Shown: positions 44,849 to 53,627, counted from the first letter of the stretch. The stretch is 64,000 nt of DNA from Mesorhizobium sp. NZP2298 (GCF_013170825.1 NZ_CP033365.1:5468001-5532000); one strand, 5' to 3'. Made by a program: numbers and translations. Notes: generated by a model from the sequence alone, not told the origin.

Positions 44849-45211
44849 ATGACTTTCGATATCGCGGTCAAGCGCATCTACGAAGCACCCGACAAGGCCG
44901 ATGGCCAACGGGTGCTGGTCGATCGCATCTGGCCGCGCGGCGTCAGCAAGGAGCATGCCGCGCTGGCGCTGTGGCTGAAAGAGATCGCGCCGAGCGATGA
45001 TCTGCGCAAGTGGTTCGGGCACAAGCCCGAACTCTGGAAGGAGTTTCAGAAGCGGTATCGGGCTGAGCTCGATGAGAATGAAGAGGCGGTGGCGCGACTG
45101 CGCGGACTGCTCCGCCACGGCAAGGTGACGCTGCTCTACGGCGCGCATGACGAAGCGCACAACAATGCGGTGGCGCTGGCGGGCTATCTCAGCGCGGGCG
45201 CTCGCAACTAG
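44849..45211 (+). CDS. DUF488 family protein
   Basis: The 120-residue protein carries KRIYEAPDKADGQRVLVDRI, WPRGVSKEHAAL and WFGHKPELWKEFQKRYRAEL, diagnostic of DUF488. The family is of unknown function. ATG 44849 is preceded by GAGGGCGGG. It is likely co-transcribed with the aminopeptidase. Confidence 0.9.
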   Translation: MTFDIAVKRIYEAPDKADGQRVLVDRIWPRGVSKEHAALALWLKEIAPSDDLRKWFGHKPELWKEFQKRYRAELDENEEAVARLRGLLRHGKVTLLYGAHDEAHNNAVALAGYLSAGARN

Positions 45212-45238
45212 CCACCGTTGGCCACAGCTTCGTCATCA

Positions 45239-45266
45239 GCTCCGAGGAATCAGACCGCCTCGGAGC
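45239..45266. terminator. Stem-loop between DUF488 and the ArsC-like gene
   Basis: GCTCCGAGG (45239-45247) and CCTCGGAGC (45258-45266) form a perfect 9-bp stem with a 10-nt loop between two convergent genes. No long U-tract follows, so it may act with Rho or from either side. Confidence 0.6.
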
Positions 45267-45305
45267 CTTGCGTTCAGGCAATGACGAAGCGGGCGAATAC
45301 AGCGT

Positions 45306-45656
45306 CTACTTGCCAACCGCCTGCGCATAGACATCCGGCTTGAACCCAACCAAGATCTGGTCGCCAACCTCAAGCACCGGGCGCTTGATCATTGTGGGTT
45401 TGGCCAGCATCAGCGCCTTGGCCTTTTTTTCGTCGAGCGACTGCTTGTCGGCGTCCGGCAGTTCGCGGAAGGTCGTGCTGCCCTTGTTGAGCAGCTTTTC
45501 CCAGCCGACCTTGCCAACCCAGCCACCCAACCGCTTCGCGTCCAGCCCCTCCGAGCGAAAGTCATGGAAGCGATAAGCAACGTCGTGGTCCTCCAGCCAG
45601 ACGCGCGCCTTCTTGACCGTGTCGCAGGTGGTGATGCCGTAGATCGTAGTCGTCAA
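45306..45656 (-). CDS. ArsC/Spx-type thioredoxin-fold protein
   Basis: The 116-residue protein has TTTIYGITTCDTVKKARVWL (a single-Cys active-site loop), VAYRFHDFRSEGL and PTMIKRPVLEVGDQILVGF, the ArsC/Spx/YffB group. Arsenate reductase activity is not assured, because many such proteins in proteobacteria have unknown roles. No ars genes are nearby. TTG 45656 is preferred, with AAGGGAA upstream; a GTG 13 codons earlier is possible. Confidence 0.85.
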   Translation of the reverse strand: MTTTIYGITTCDTVKKARVWLEDHDVAYRFHDFRSEGLDAKRLGGWVGKVGWEKLLNKGSTTFRELPDADKQSLDEKKAKALMLAKPTMIKRPVLEVGDQILVGFKPDVYAQAVGK

Positions 45657-45720
45657 AGCGCGTTTCCCTTGGGCTGACAATCGAATCCCTCCCACAACCT
45701 AAAACCGCCCTTCCCGATTT

Positions 45721-45996
45721 GCCAGCGCCCAGGCCCGCAACCATTGCTGCTATCTCGACATCGTGCCGAACGAGCGGCTGGTGTGGACGGATGCGCTGCT
45801 GCCGGGCTATCGGCCGTCAGGCGAGCCCTTCATCACCGCGGTCATTTCCCTCCAGCCGGATGGCCGAGGCACGCGCTAGACCGCCACCGCCATCCACCGC
45901 GACGAGGCGACCCGCGACAGCCATGAGGAGAGGGGTTTCTTCGATGGCTGGGGCATGGTGGCCGACCAGCTTGCCGAGTATGTGAAGATGATTTGA
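45721..45996 (+). pseudogene. Degraded SRPBCC/AHSA1-family gene (C-terminal half)
   Basis: The frame reads [20 protein letters not shown], then an in-frame TAG at 45877-45879, then TATAIHRDEATRDSHEERGF, FDGWGMVADQLAEYVKMI and a normal stop. This is the last 80 or so residues of an AHSA1-like SRPBCC protein. No start codon or N-terminal half is present; an in-frame TAA at 45700-45702 blocks upstream extension. Truncation plus an internal stop make it a remnant. Confidence 0.82.
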
Positions 45997-46086
45997 GCGG
46001 CACATTGCGGCCAGGACGCCGTCCCGGCCGCAATGCTTGTATCTCGAAGCGAAGTGCAGGCTCCGAAGTCGGAGGCATCTCCTGCC

Positions 46087-46440
46087 TCAGTAGTAAAAAC
46101 GCTCTTCGGTAATCTTGCCGTTCTTGACCGTGTAGAGGCCAACCTCGTCCATGGTTACACGCTGGCCGGTAGCCTTGGGCGTGACGTCGAATGTGAAGCG
46201 CACCGCGAACTGGTCGCCGTTGACATAGGGTCCCTCGACCGAGCCACCGTGGACCTCATGGTTCTCCTGCCACCATTGGCTTTTCTGCCTGAGGGCCTCC
46301 TTGCCATGGCTGACGGCCATCGGTCCCTCCATGGCTTCGTAGCTGGCGATGTCATCGGCATTGTACTTTTCGGCGGCACCGTTGTGGTCTCCCTGCTTGA
46401 GGAGCTCGGTGAAATCCTTGGCAATTTCCGCGATGGTCAT
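46087..46440 (-). CDS. SnoaL-like / NTF2-fold protein
   Basis: The 117-residue protein fits the SnoaL-like cone fold: a helix opening (AEIAKDFTELLKQGDHNGAA), KYNADDIASYEAMEGP, and C-terminal strands (FAVRFTFDVTPKATG, YTVKNGKITEERFYY). Catalysis or ligand binding cannot be assigned. ATG 46440 has GGAGGAA upstream. Confidence 0.85.
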   Translation of the reverse strand: MTIAEIAKDFTELLKQGDHNGAAEKYNADDIASYEAMEGPMAVSHGKEALRQKSQWWQENHEVHGGSVEGPYVNGDQFAVRFTFDVTPKATGQRVTMDEVGLYTVKNGKITEERFYY

Positions 46441-46587
46441 TTGTGTTCCTCCTGTTCAGACGCACTCGAAGTGGGGAAGCGCTTGCCGGCCCGCCACCCC
46501 TGCCCGCATGACAGCTGACAAGCCGTGTCAGGACGATCGATATAGCGCGGCTGTGTGACGACAAATTGAGGGAGAGCGATCAGCGTA

Positions 46588-47196
46588 TCACATAGCACTC
46601 AGCGGCCAACATTCGGGGAAAACGTACTTCTTCAGTCCGCGCAAGCTGTGCACAAGAACGAATTGCCGGGCGACAAAGCTGATTGGGCCGATAGGCTGTT
46701 GCGAAATTAGCTTCTGGTCATAGGCCAGCGTCAAATGTGGAACGAAACTGTCTGAAGCCTTGAGACCTTCGCGCAACATCTCAGCGCCAAGCTTCCTGCT
46801 CAATTCACAAACCGGTCCGTCATCGGCGAGAAGCACGAAAGGATGCTTAGCCGGGCGGCCCCTCGTCGCCGGGCGACCGGGAAAGCTCCTGAAAGAACGA
46901 AAGGTGACCTCAAACTCAGACATCGCAACTCTCCGGCCCGACCGGGCGGCAGCGAAGATGAATTTCTCTCGCAGTCTTTTGTAATCACCGACGTGTTGCA
47001 GGCTGACGTGAAAGCGATGATACAGCAGACGGGAGCCGGTTATCTCACATTGGCCGCATAGCCGGCTTTGACAGTCCGCAAACCGAGAATAGTCCTTCTG
47101 CTGCAAAAACAAGCCGTAGAAGACGCGCTCCGGCAGCTTAGGCCGCCATGGTCCCTCTGGAATTCCGAAATCGAACTCGCCTTGGTACATGCGCAT
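46588..47196 (-). CDS. 2'-5' RNA ligase / cyclic phosphodiesterase-like protein
   Basis: The 202 residues carry the two H-x-T/S-x motifs of the 2H phosphoesterase superfamily: YHRFHVSLQHVG and VPHLTLAYDQ. Such enzymes hydrolyse 2',3'-cyclic phosphates or join RNA ends. The N-terminal PERVFYGLFLQQKDYSRFAD also matches. The gene is less GC-rich (about 54% in stretches I counted) than most of the window, suggesting recent arrival. ATG 47190 is as likely a start as 47196. Confidence 0.85.
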   Translation of the reverse strand: MRMYQGEFDFGIPEGPWRPKLPERVFYGLFLQQKDYSRFADCQSRLCGQCEITGSRLLYHRFHVSLQHVGDYKRLREKFIFAAARSGRRVAMSEFEVTFRSFRSFPGRPATRGRPAKHPFVLLADDGPVCELSRKLGAEMLREGLKASDSFVPHLTLAYDQKLISQQPIGPISFVARQFVLVHSLRGLKKYVFPECWPLSAM

Positions 47197-47402
47197 ACGC
47201 TCGCCAAGGAACGCTCCTGTTTTCGCCTTAGCAATTTAGAACAAAGCACGAACAAATCTTTGAGTCAAGCGTGGATGATCCGAAGCCCGAGCCCCGTAGC
47301 TGATGGTGCCCTTGACCTCCAGGGTGCGAACGGTCCCGGTATGACAGTCGATCGAGACCTGCCTCGCCGCAGCTGTGCGGCGACCTTTCGAAGGTGGTCA
47401 GA

Positions 47403-48488
47403 CTAGCCCGACAGCATAGGGCAGTTCGCCCCACGGCGCAGGCTGATATGCGCCACGTCGCCGACGCTGAATTGAAACCCCTCGGCCTGGCGGGGCGCGT
47501 CGATGACGATCGGAATGCCTTGCCCGAGTTCGGCATGCAGGCGCAGCGTACGGCCGTGAAAGACGATGCTGTTGACGCGCGCCGGCGCTGTGCCGGCCGT
47601 GGCTTCGGTCGTCGCCAGGAGATCCTCCGGCCGCACGCCGATGATGCGCGTTGCGCCCGCGCTCGGGGCCTCGCCATTTTCCGGCATGGCTTCCAGCGGC
47701 AGAGCGCCGGCGGCGAACCGCAAGCGATCGCCGTCTCTGCCGACAAAGCGCGACTGCAGCAGGTTCATCGTGCCGATGAAGCTGGCGACGAATGTGGTGG
47801 CGGGCCGATCATAGAGGGTCGCCGGCGGCGCGATCTGCTCGATGCGGCCCTTGTTCATGACGACGATGCGGTCGGAGATCGACAACGCCTCGGTCTGGTC
47901 GTGCGTGACCATCACGAAGGTGGTGCCAAGCCGCGACTGCAGCCGCTTCAACTCGACTTGCATCTGTTCGCGCAGATGCGCGTCCAGCGCCGACAGCGGC
48001 TCGTCGAGCAAGAGCACGCGCGGCTCGCAGACGATGGCGCGGGCGAGCGCGACGCGCTGGCGCTGGCCGCCCGACAGTTCCAGGACGCGAGCGCGAAGCT
48101 TGTCTGCGAGACCGACCATCTCCAGGGCTTCGCCGACGCGCTTTGCCTGCTCGGCGCCGGACAGTTTTCGCAAGGACAGGCCGAAGCCGACATTTTCGGC
48201 GACGTTCATGTGCGGAAACAGCGCGTAGTCCTGGAATACGGTGTTGACCGGCCGGTCGAAGGGCCGAAGGGCCGTGATGTCACGGCCGTCGAGCAAGACC
48301 TTGCCGCTCGACGGGCTTTCGAAGCCCGCAATGACACGCAGGCTGGTGGTCTTGCCACAACCGGACGGACCGAGCAGCGTGATGAATTCGCCGCTGACAA
48401 TGTCGAGATCGACGGCATCGAGTCCGACGATGCCACCTGGAAAAACCTTGGAAACCGCCTGCAGCCGGACGAGTGGATCAGGCGCCAT
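47403..48488 (-). CDS. Polyamine-type ABC transporter ATP-binding protein (PotA-like)
   Basis: The 361 residues have a Walker A (LLGPSGCGKTT, about 39-48), a Q-loop, the signature LSGGQRQRVALARAI and a Walker B (RVLLLDEPLSALDA). A C-terminal TOBE_2 domain follows (about 275-360; IIGVRPEDLL). This architecture fits spermidine/putrescine and iron importers. It overlaps the XRE-cupin gene stop by 11 bp. Together with the binding protein and two permeases it forms one operon. Confidence 0.93.
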   Translation of the reverse strand: MAPDPLVRLQAVSKVFPGGIVGLDAVDLDIVSGEFITLLGPSGCGKTTSLRVIAGFESPSSGKVLLDGRDITALRPFDRPVNTVFQDYALFPHMNVAENVGFGLSLRKLSGAEQAKRVGEALEMVGLADKLRARVLELSGGQRQRVALARAIVCEPRVLLLDEPLSALDAHLREQMQVELKRLQSRLGTTFVMVTHDQTEALSISDRIVVMNKGRIEQIAPPATLYDRPATTFVASFIGTMNLLQSRFVGRDGDRLRFAAGALPLEAMPENGEAPSAGATRIIGVRPEDLLATTEATAGTAPARVNSIVFHGRTLRLHAELGQGIPIVIDAPRQAEGFQFSVGDVAHISLRRGANCPMLSG

Positions 48489-49086
48489 CGCGAACCTCGG
48501 ACGGCTTCGTGGTGTTGACCCAGAGGATCTGGCACTGCTCCGAGCCGGGATTGCGGAAGGCGTGCAAAAGCGTGCTCTTGAAAGCAAAACTGTCGCCGGT
48601 CTTCAGCCCGTATCTTGTCGAATCCACCACCAGTTCGACCTCGCCCGAAAGCACGAAGCCGAATTCATGGCCGGCATGGGCATAGGCTTCCGCCGTGCCG
48701 CCACCGGCTTCCACCGTCACCAGCATGCCGGTCAGCGTCGCGCCGGGCGGCGACAGCAGGGCCTTGGCGATGCCTTCGGATTTCACCGGAATCGCGCGGC
48801 GGCTGTTGGCGCGCACGCAATAGAGATCGTTGACGGCCTCGTCGCCGTCGGCGATCAACGCCGAAGGCTCGATGTCGAGCGCGGCGGCGAGCGGCCAGAT
48901 TACCTTGACGCGCAACGAGGACATGCCGCGTTCGATCTGGCTGAGCGCGCCAATCGACACGCCTGCCCTCGCGGCCAGTTCGGCCAGCGACAGGCGGCGC
49001 TCGAGCCTCAGCGCCCGCACGCGCCGGCCGACCCGCACATCGGCATCGTCCTTCGGCTTCTCCGCCGTTTCGTCAAGAACATCCAT
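48478..49086 (-). CDS. XRE-cupin transcriptional regulator
   Basis: The 202-residue regulator has an XRE helix-turn-helix (about 20-75; LSLAELAARAGVSIGALSQI, ERGMSS) and a C-terminal cupin-2 domain (about 118-190; AYAHAGHEFGFVLSGEVELV). Similar fusions (PuuR type) sense polyamines or amino acids. It is embedded between the substrate-binding protein and ATPase genes, and its stop overlaps the ATPase start. A candidate operator, TTTCA-N6-TGAAA, lies ahead of the operon. Confidence 0.92.
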   Translation of the reverse strand: MDVLDETAEKPKDDADVRVGRRVRALRLERRLSLAELAARAGVSIGALSQIERGMSSLRVKVIWPLAAALDIEPSALIADGDEAVNDLYCVRANSRRAIPVKSEGIAKALLSPPGATLTGMLVTVEAGGGTAEAYAHAGHEFGFVLSGEVELVVDSTRYGLKTGDSFAFKSTLLHAFRNPGSEQCQILWVNTTKPSEVRDGA

Positions 49087-49154
49087 GCATTCGTCCTCGT
49101 TGCAGTACTTTGGCTCGCGTCCGGCAAGCTTGCCTTCGGCACCCACTTACCCTG

Positions 49155-49200
49155 GCGTTGGCCCCACCCCTCACCTGCCTGCGATGAGGGGCAGCGCCAG
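49155..49200 (-). terminator. Stem-loop after the binding-protein gene
   Basis: CCCCTC and GAGGGG with flanking GGCG/CGCC blocks can fold into an extended imperfect hairpin, just downstream of the binding-protein stop at 49221 and before the XRE gene. It may reduce read-through into the regulator and ATPase and stabilise the upstream mRNA. Confidence 0.4.
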
Positions 49201-49220
49201 CGTCCGCAATTAACCGCTGA

Positions 49221-50288
49221 TCACCCGCCAGCCTTCACTTTCTCGAACATCTTCGCCACATCGTCGTTCTGTTTCATCGGCCCGGTGAAGATCGTGCTCT
49301 TCAGCATCACCTCCGGGTCGGACGGCAGTTGCAGCTTCTCAAGTTCGTCCTTCGACACGCCGGCGAAAGCGGTGCTGAGCGAGCTGCCATAGCCATAGGA
49401 CTGGATCAGGAATTTGCCGGAGTCGGCGTCGAGCCGACTGTTGATGAAGTCATAGGCGAGATCGACATTCTTGGCGTCCTTCAGCATGACGAAGCCGCAG
49501 GCCCAGGTCAGCATGCCTTCCTTCGGCTTCATGAACTCGACCGGCACGCCCTGCTTCTTCAGCGATGTGGCCGATGCGTTCCAGGTCATGGCGGCGACCA
49601 GCTGGCCGCTGGCCAGCGCCTGCTCGACCGAGGTCATGTCGGTGGTGTAGCTCGACAGCAGCGGGCGCTGTTCGCGCAGCTTTGCCGCGACCTTGTCCAT
49701 CTGCTCCGGCGTCATGTCAAAGGGGTTCACGCCGGCGAGAAGTGCGGCGACGATGGGCGTGTCATGGACGGCGTCGATGGTCGCCATGCGGCCGGCATAT
49801 TGCTTGTCCCAGAGCAGGTTCCAGCTCGCCTCGGGATTCTTCACCAGGTCGGTGCGGTAGAGGATCGAGGTGTTGCCCCAGTCCCACGGCACCATCCAGA
49901 CCTTGCCGTCGCCGGCTTGCAGGTCGGGCAGGTTCTTGAACACCGGGAAGATCGAATCCCAGTTCTTGATGCGCTTGGTGTCGATCGGCTGCAGCAGGCC
50001 CTCCTTGTTCCAGCGCGCCACCTTGTCATAGCAGGGATGGGCGATGTCAGGACGGAAGCCGGCCTTGACCTTGGTGAAGGCATCGTCGTCGTCCCCGAAG
50101 ATCGAGGCCTCGACGCCATCGGGATGCGCGGCAAGGAAGCTTTTGTTGAAGTCGGGCAATTCGTAACCCGACCAGGTGAAATACTGCAGTTTTTCGGCGG
50201 CCAGCGTCACGGTCGAAGACAGTGCGAGCGCCAATGCCGCGAGGCCGGCCCGGGCCTTGTGTCCGGTTATCGATTTCAGGAATGCCAT
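49221..50288 (-). CDS. Polyamine-type ABC substrate-binding protein (PotD-like)
   Basis: The 355 residues have a signal peptide (ARAGLAALALALSSTVTLAA) and a PotD-type fold. Visible segments are KLQYFTWSGYELPDFNKSF, ASIFGDDDDAFTKVKAGFRP, and WMVPWDWGNTSILYRTDLV. Such proteins capture spermidine, putrescine or related cations in the periplasm. ATG 50288 has GAGGAG upstream. The two permease genes lie upstream on the same strand, and the XRE and ATPase genes follow. Confidence 0.92.
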   Translation of the reverse strand: MAFLKSITGHKARAGLAALALALSSTVTLAAEKLQYFTWSGYELPDFNKSFLAAHPDGVEASIFGDDDDAFTKVKAGFRPDIAHPCYDKVARWNKEGLLQPIDTKRIKNWDSIFPVFKNLPDLQAGDGKVWMVPWDWGNTSILYRTDLVKNPEASWNLLWDKQYAGRMATIDAVHDTPIVAALLAGVNPFDMTPEQMDKVAAKLREQRPLLSSYTTDMTSVEQALASGQLVAAMTWNASATSLKKQGVPVEFMKPKEGMLTWACGFVMLKDAKNVDLAYDFINSRLDADSGKFLIQSYGYGSSLSTAFAGVSKDELEKLQLPSDPEVMLKSTIFTGPMKQNDDVAKMFEKVKAGG

Positions 50289-50314
50289 TTTCGTTCTCCT
50301 CTTGGTTGTTATGG

Positions 50315-51136
50315 TCAGGCTGGATTGCGGCGTGCCGCGCCGAGCCCGCGATGGCGCAGGATCTCGGCGGTACCGGCGATGATGAAGGAAACAGCCAGGA
50401 TCACCGTCCCCAGCGCCATGACGGTCGGCAGCGATCGCGGGAAGCGCAGTTGGCTCCAGATGTAGAGCGGTAGTGTCGGCTCGGTTCCGGCGAGGAAGAA
50501 GACGACGATGAATTCGTCGAAGGAGATCAGGAAAGCAAGCATGAAGGCCGACAGTACGGCTGGCAGGCTGAGCGGCAGCATGACGCGCCGGAACGTCGTC
50601 CAGTCGGAAGCGCCGAGATCGAGGGCCGCCTCGCGAACGGTCCTGGGGATGGCGGCGAAACGGCTGCGCATGATGACCACGGTGGTCGGCAGAGCCACCA
50701 GTATATGGCCGAGAACGATGGCGATACGCGATGGCCCGAGGCCGATCAGGTTGACAAGGATCAGCAACGATATGCCGACGATGACGCCGGGGATGAGGAT
50801 CGGAAGCCGTGCGATGGCGCTGATGGTGGTGGCCAAAGGCGAGCGGCCATAGAGATCCATATAGGACACGGTGATGCCGCACAGCGTGGCGCCTGAAGCC
50901 GCGACAACGCCGATGACGAGGCTGTTGGCGAGCGCGCCCGAAAGCGCCGGATTGCCGTAGAGCGTCGCGTACCATTGCAGCGTGAAGCCCTGCAGGGGAA
51001 ACGCCGCCTGGATGGAATCGTTGAAGGAAAACAGTGGGATCAGCAGCACCGGCAGATAGAGGAACACCAGATAGGCAAGGACGTAGAGGCCGAGCCAGCG
51101 GCCATCGCGTTTCGTCCCGGCGCGTTCGGCCCTCAT
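50315..51136 (-). CDS. Polyamine-type ABC permease (PotC-like)
   Basis: The 273-residue permease has six membrane segments and the EAA loop that contacts the ATPase (TVREAALDLGASDWTTFRRV, MLPLSLPAVLS). Its ATG overlaps the upstream permease stop by 4 bp (ATGA). It pairs with the PotB-like permease to form the channel for the binding protein at 49.2-50.3 kb. Confidence 0.93.
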   Translation of the reverse strand: MRAERAGTKRDGRWLGLYVLAYLVFLYLPVLLIPLFSFNDSIQAAFPLQGFTLQWYATLYGNPALSGALANSLVIGVVAASGATLCGITVSYMDLYGRSPLATTISAIARLPILIPGVIVGISLLILVNLIGLGPSRIAIVLGHILVALPTTVVIMRSRFAAIPRTVREAALDLGASDWTTFRRVMLPLSLPAVLSAFMLAFLISFDEFIVVFFLAGTEPTLPLYIWSQLRFPRSLPTVMALGTVILAVSFIIAGTAEILRHRGLGAARRNPA

Positions 51137-52017
51137 GTGCGGCTGCCAAATCTGCGGTCGGCGCCGCGCGCCACCAGCACCACAAGCAGGATGACCAGCA
51201 TGACGCAGACCGAAAGGGCCGCGCCGAACGGCCAGTCATTGGCCTTGCCGAACTGTGACTGGATCAGCGTGCCGATCATGGTGCTGGCCGGGCCGCCGAC
51301 CATGGCCGGCGTGACATAGTCGCCGACCGTCGGCACGAAGACGACAAGGGCCGCGGCCAGAACGCCGGGCATGGAGTTTGGCAAAACGACGCGGCGGAAC
51401 GCGGTGAACGGCCGCGCGCCAAGGTCGGAGGCGGCCTCGAGCAGGGATTTCGGGATCGTGTCCAGCGCCACATAGATCGGCAGGATGGCGAACGGCGCGT
51501 AGGCATGGGCGAGCGTGACAACCACCGCCGCCGGCGTGTTGAGGAAGGCCAGCGTCGGCTCCGACCAGATGCCGCTTTCGATCAGCGCCGAATTCAAGAC
51601 GCCGTTATAGGCGAGCACGATCTTCCAGGCGAAAACGCGCAGGAGATAGCTGGTCCAGAATGGCAACGTCACCAGGAACAACAGCAGGCCACGCCGCCGC
51701 CCGGCATGGAAGGCAAGGTAGTAGGCGACGGGATAGGCGGTGACGACCGTTGCCAGCGTCACCAGGCCGGCAATGACCAGCGAGCGCAGCGTCACCGTCC
51801 AGTAGAGCGGATCGGTTGCCACGGTGGTGAAGTTTTCGACTGTCAGCCCAACGCCGAGCAGCGAGCCGTCATTGCCGCGGAAGGCGAGGAACAGCACCAG
51901 GCCAAGCGCAAACAGGATCAGCAGGAACGTGACCAGTGCCCCCGGTAGCAGCATGGCGAGGCGGAAGCCCGGTATAGATCGGGGCTCGGGCACCTCTGCT
52001 GCAACCAGCGTCGACAT
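51133..52017 (-). CDS. Polyamine-type ABC permease (PotB-like)
   Basis: The roughly 294-residue permease has an N-terminal membrane segment (MLLPGALVTFLLILFALGL), five more, and the EAA loop SLLEAASDLGARPFTAFRRV. It is the first gene of the operon. ATG 52017 (MSTLVAAEVPEP), with AGCAGG upstream, is preferred. ATG 52029 or TTG 52050 would extend the N terminus by up to 11 residues. Confidence 0.9.
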   Translation of the reverse strand: MSTLVAAEVPEPRSIPGFRLAMLLPGALVTFLLILFALGLVLFLAFRGNDGSLLGVGLTVENFTTVATDPLYWTVTLRSLVIAGLVTLATVVTAYPVAYYLAFHAGRRRGLLLFLVTLPFWTSYLLRVFAWKIVLAYNGVLNSALIESGIWSEPTLAFLNTPAAVVVTLAHAYAPFAILPIYVALDTIPKSLLEAASDLGARPFTAFRRVVLPNSMPGVLAAALVVFVPTVGDYVTPAMVGGPASTMIGTLIQSQFGKANDWPFGAALSVCVMLVILLVVLVARGADRRFGSRT

Positions 52018-52366
52018 GGACCTGCTCATCGAGATTTTGAAATTGGCCAAGATTTTTTCATATTTCTGAAACTGTCAAGTAGAATCCCATTGGCGGAAAT
52101 GGCCGCGATCAACGCCTAAATTCGCCGAGACCGCAGCCGCACGGGCTTACGTGTCCTGCATGAAAATCCATCGAGCGTTTCATGTTCTTGAAAAAGCTCG
52201 CGGTTTTGTGACGCCGGCACGGACCGTGCTGGTGCAGATGCGGAGTTCATAGCCAAAGCCCGGCACCTTGGATCACCATCGGTGGGATAGACCTTTGAGC
52301 GGAATCCGGTGAAAGTGCCGCGCCGATCCGGCAAGCCGCATTTTCGATGATCAGAGGATCCCACGC
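52018..52366. other. Divergent control region of the polyamine operon and FAH gene
   Basis: No gene is visible in this 350-bp gap. A dyad, TTTCA-N6-TGAAA, lies at 52056-52071 in an AT-rich patch, the best candidate for the XRE-cupin regulator. GAGG ahead of ATG 52367 gives the plus-strand gene a ribosome-binding site. Confidence 0.45.
52056..52071. promoter_or_regulatory. Candidate XRE-cupin operator TTTCA-N6-TGAAA
   Basis: A 16-bp dyad with 5-bp arms lies 40 to 55 bp upstream of the PotB-like start in an AT-rich stretch. It is a single copy, and the link to the embedded regulator is inference. Confidence 0.4.
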
Positions 52367-53524
52367 ATGACAAACCCGACGCATCTGCCTACCGAGGGCC
52401 TTTTTGTCGGCCGCGCCAGGAGTGGCGATGTCTCGCATCCCATGGTGGTCACGGTGCGTGACGGCACCGTCTTCGACATCACGTCAAGCGTGGCGCCGAC
52501 CGTGCGTGACATCTGCGAGATGGCCGATCCGGAAAACCATGTGCGTTCGGCCAAGGGCAAGCCGATCGGCTCGCTCGATGACATCGCGGCCAACAGTTTC
52601 GAGGCGACGCGCGATCTGGCAAAACCCCATCTGCTTTCCCCCGTTGACCTGCAGGCCGTCAAGGCATCGGGCGTGACCTTCGTCGTCAGCCTGCTAGAGC
52701 GGGTGATCGAGGAGCAGGCGCGCGGCTCGGCGGAAAAGGCGGATGCCATCCGCGCCGACATTGCCGGACTGATCGGCCATGATTTGTCGAAGCTCAAGCC
52801 CGGGTCGCCGGAGGCCATGGAGATCAAGGCCAAACTCATCGCGCGCGGCGCCTGGTCGCAATATCTGGAAGTGGGCATCGGCCCCGATGCCGAGATCTTC
52901 ACCAAGTGCCAGCCGATGGCCTCGGTCGGCTTCGGCGCCGATGTCGGCCTGCACCCGGTATCGACCTGGAACAATCCGGAACCGGAGATCGCCATGATCG
53001 CCGCCTCAAGCGGCAGGATCGTCGGCGCCACCATCGGCAACGATGTCAATCTGCGCGACGTCGAAGGGCGCTCCGCACTGCTGCTCGGCAAGGCCAAGGA
53101 CAACAACGCCTCGGCGTCGCTTGGCCCCTTCATCCGCTTGTTCGACGACACGTTCTCGATCGACGATGTGAAGCGGGCTGTCGTGCGCCTGAAAGTCGAG
53201 GGCGAGGATGGGTTCTCGCTGGAGGGCGCAAGCTCGATGGCCGAGATCAGCCGTTCGCCGGAAGAGCTGGTTGCCGCGGCCATGGGACCGCACCACCAGT
53301 ATCCGGATGGGTTGGCGCTCTATCTCGGCACCATGTTCGTGCCGTCGAAGGACCGCGGCGAAAAGGGCAAGGGCTTCACCCACAAGGTCGGCGACATCGT
53401 CACCATCTCGTCGGAAAAATTCGGCGCGCTGGTCAACCGGGTGCGGCTGTCGCCCGATTGTCCGCACTGGACCTACGGTGCCAGCCATTTGATGCGCGAC
53501 CTTGCGAAAGCTGATCTTATCTAG
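52367..53524 (+). CDS. Fumarylacetoacetate hydrolase family protein
   Basis: The 385-residue protein has an FAH-type C-terminal core: YLEVGIGPDAEIFTKCQPMA, PEPEIAMIAASSGRIVGATI, GNDVNLRDVEGRSALLLGKA, and ALYLGTMFVPSKDRGEKGKG. These contain the family's metal and active-site acids. Related enzymes dehydrate or hydrolyse 2-keto-3-deoxy sugar acids. Next to a sugar ABC transporter, a sugar-acid role is plausible. ATG 52367 follows GAGG. Confidence 0.88.
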   Translation: MTNPTHLPTEGLFVGRARSGDVSHPMVVTVRDGTVFDITSSVAPTVRDICEMADPENHVRSAKGKPIGSLDDIAANSFEATRDLAKPHLLSPVDLQAVKASGVTFVVSLLERVIEEQARGSAEKADAIRADIAGLIGHDLSKLKPGSPEAMEIKAKLIARGAWSQYLEVGIGPDAEIFTKCQPMASVGFGADVGLHPVSTWNNPEPEIAMIAASSGRIVGATIGNDVNLRDVEGRSALLLGKAKDNNASASLGPFIRLFDDTFSIDDVKRAVVRLKVEGEDGFSLEGASSMAEISRSPEELVAAAMGPHHQYPDGLALYLGTMFVPSKDRGEKGKGFTHKVGDIVTISSEKFGALVNRVRLSPDCPHWTYGASHLMRDLAKADLI

Positions 53525-53627
53525 AATCTCTACCCAAACCGCCGCAATCAACATGATTTTGTGCGGAATCCGATGACGGCGGACGCAATCCGCTTCAAGA
53601 TCGCGGTGCGGTCGGGGGGCCGCTCCG

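Noticed and set aside
45306..45656. Arsenate resistance gene
   Set aside because: The ArsC/Spx fold is clear, but there is no arsR, arsB or arsH nearby, and this subgroup is often unrelated to arsenic.
50289..51239. Upstream extension of the polyamine binding-protein frame
   Set aside because: It runs out of frame through the PotC-like permease gene. The signal peptide at ATG 50288 marks the real start.
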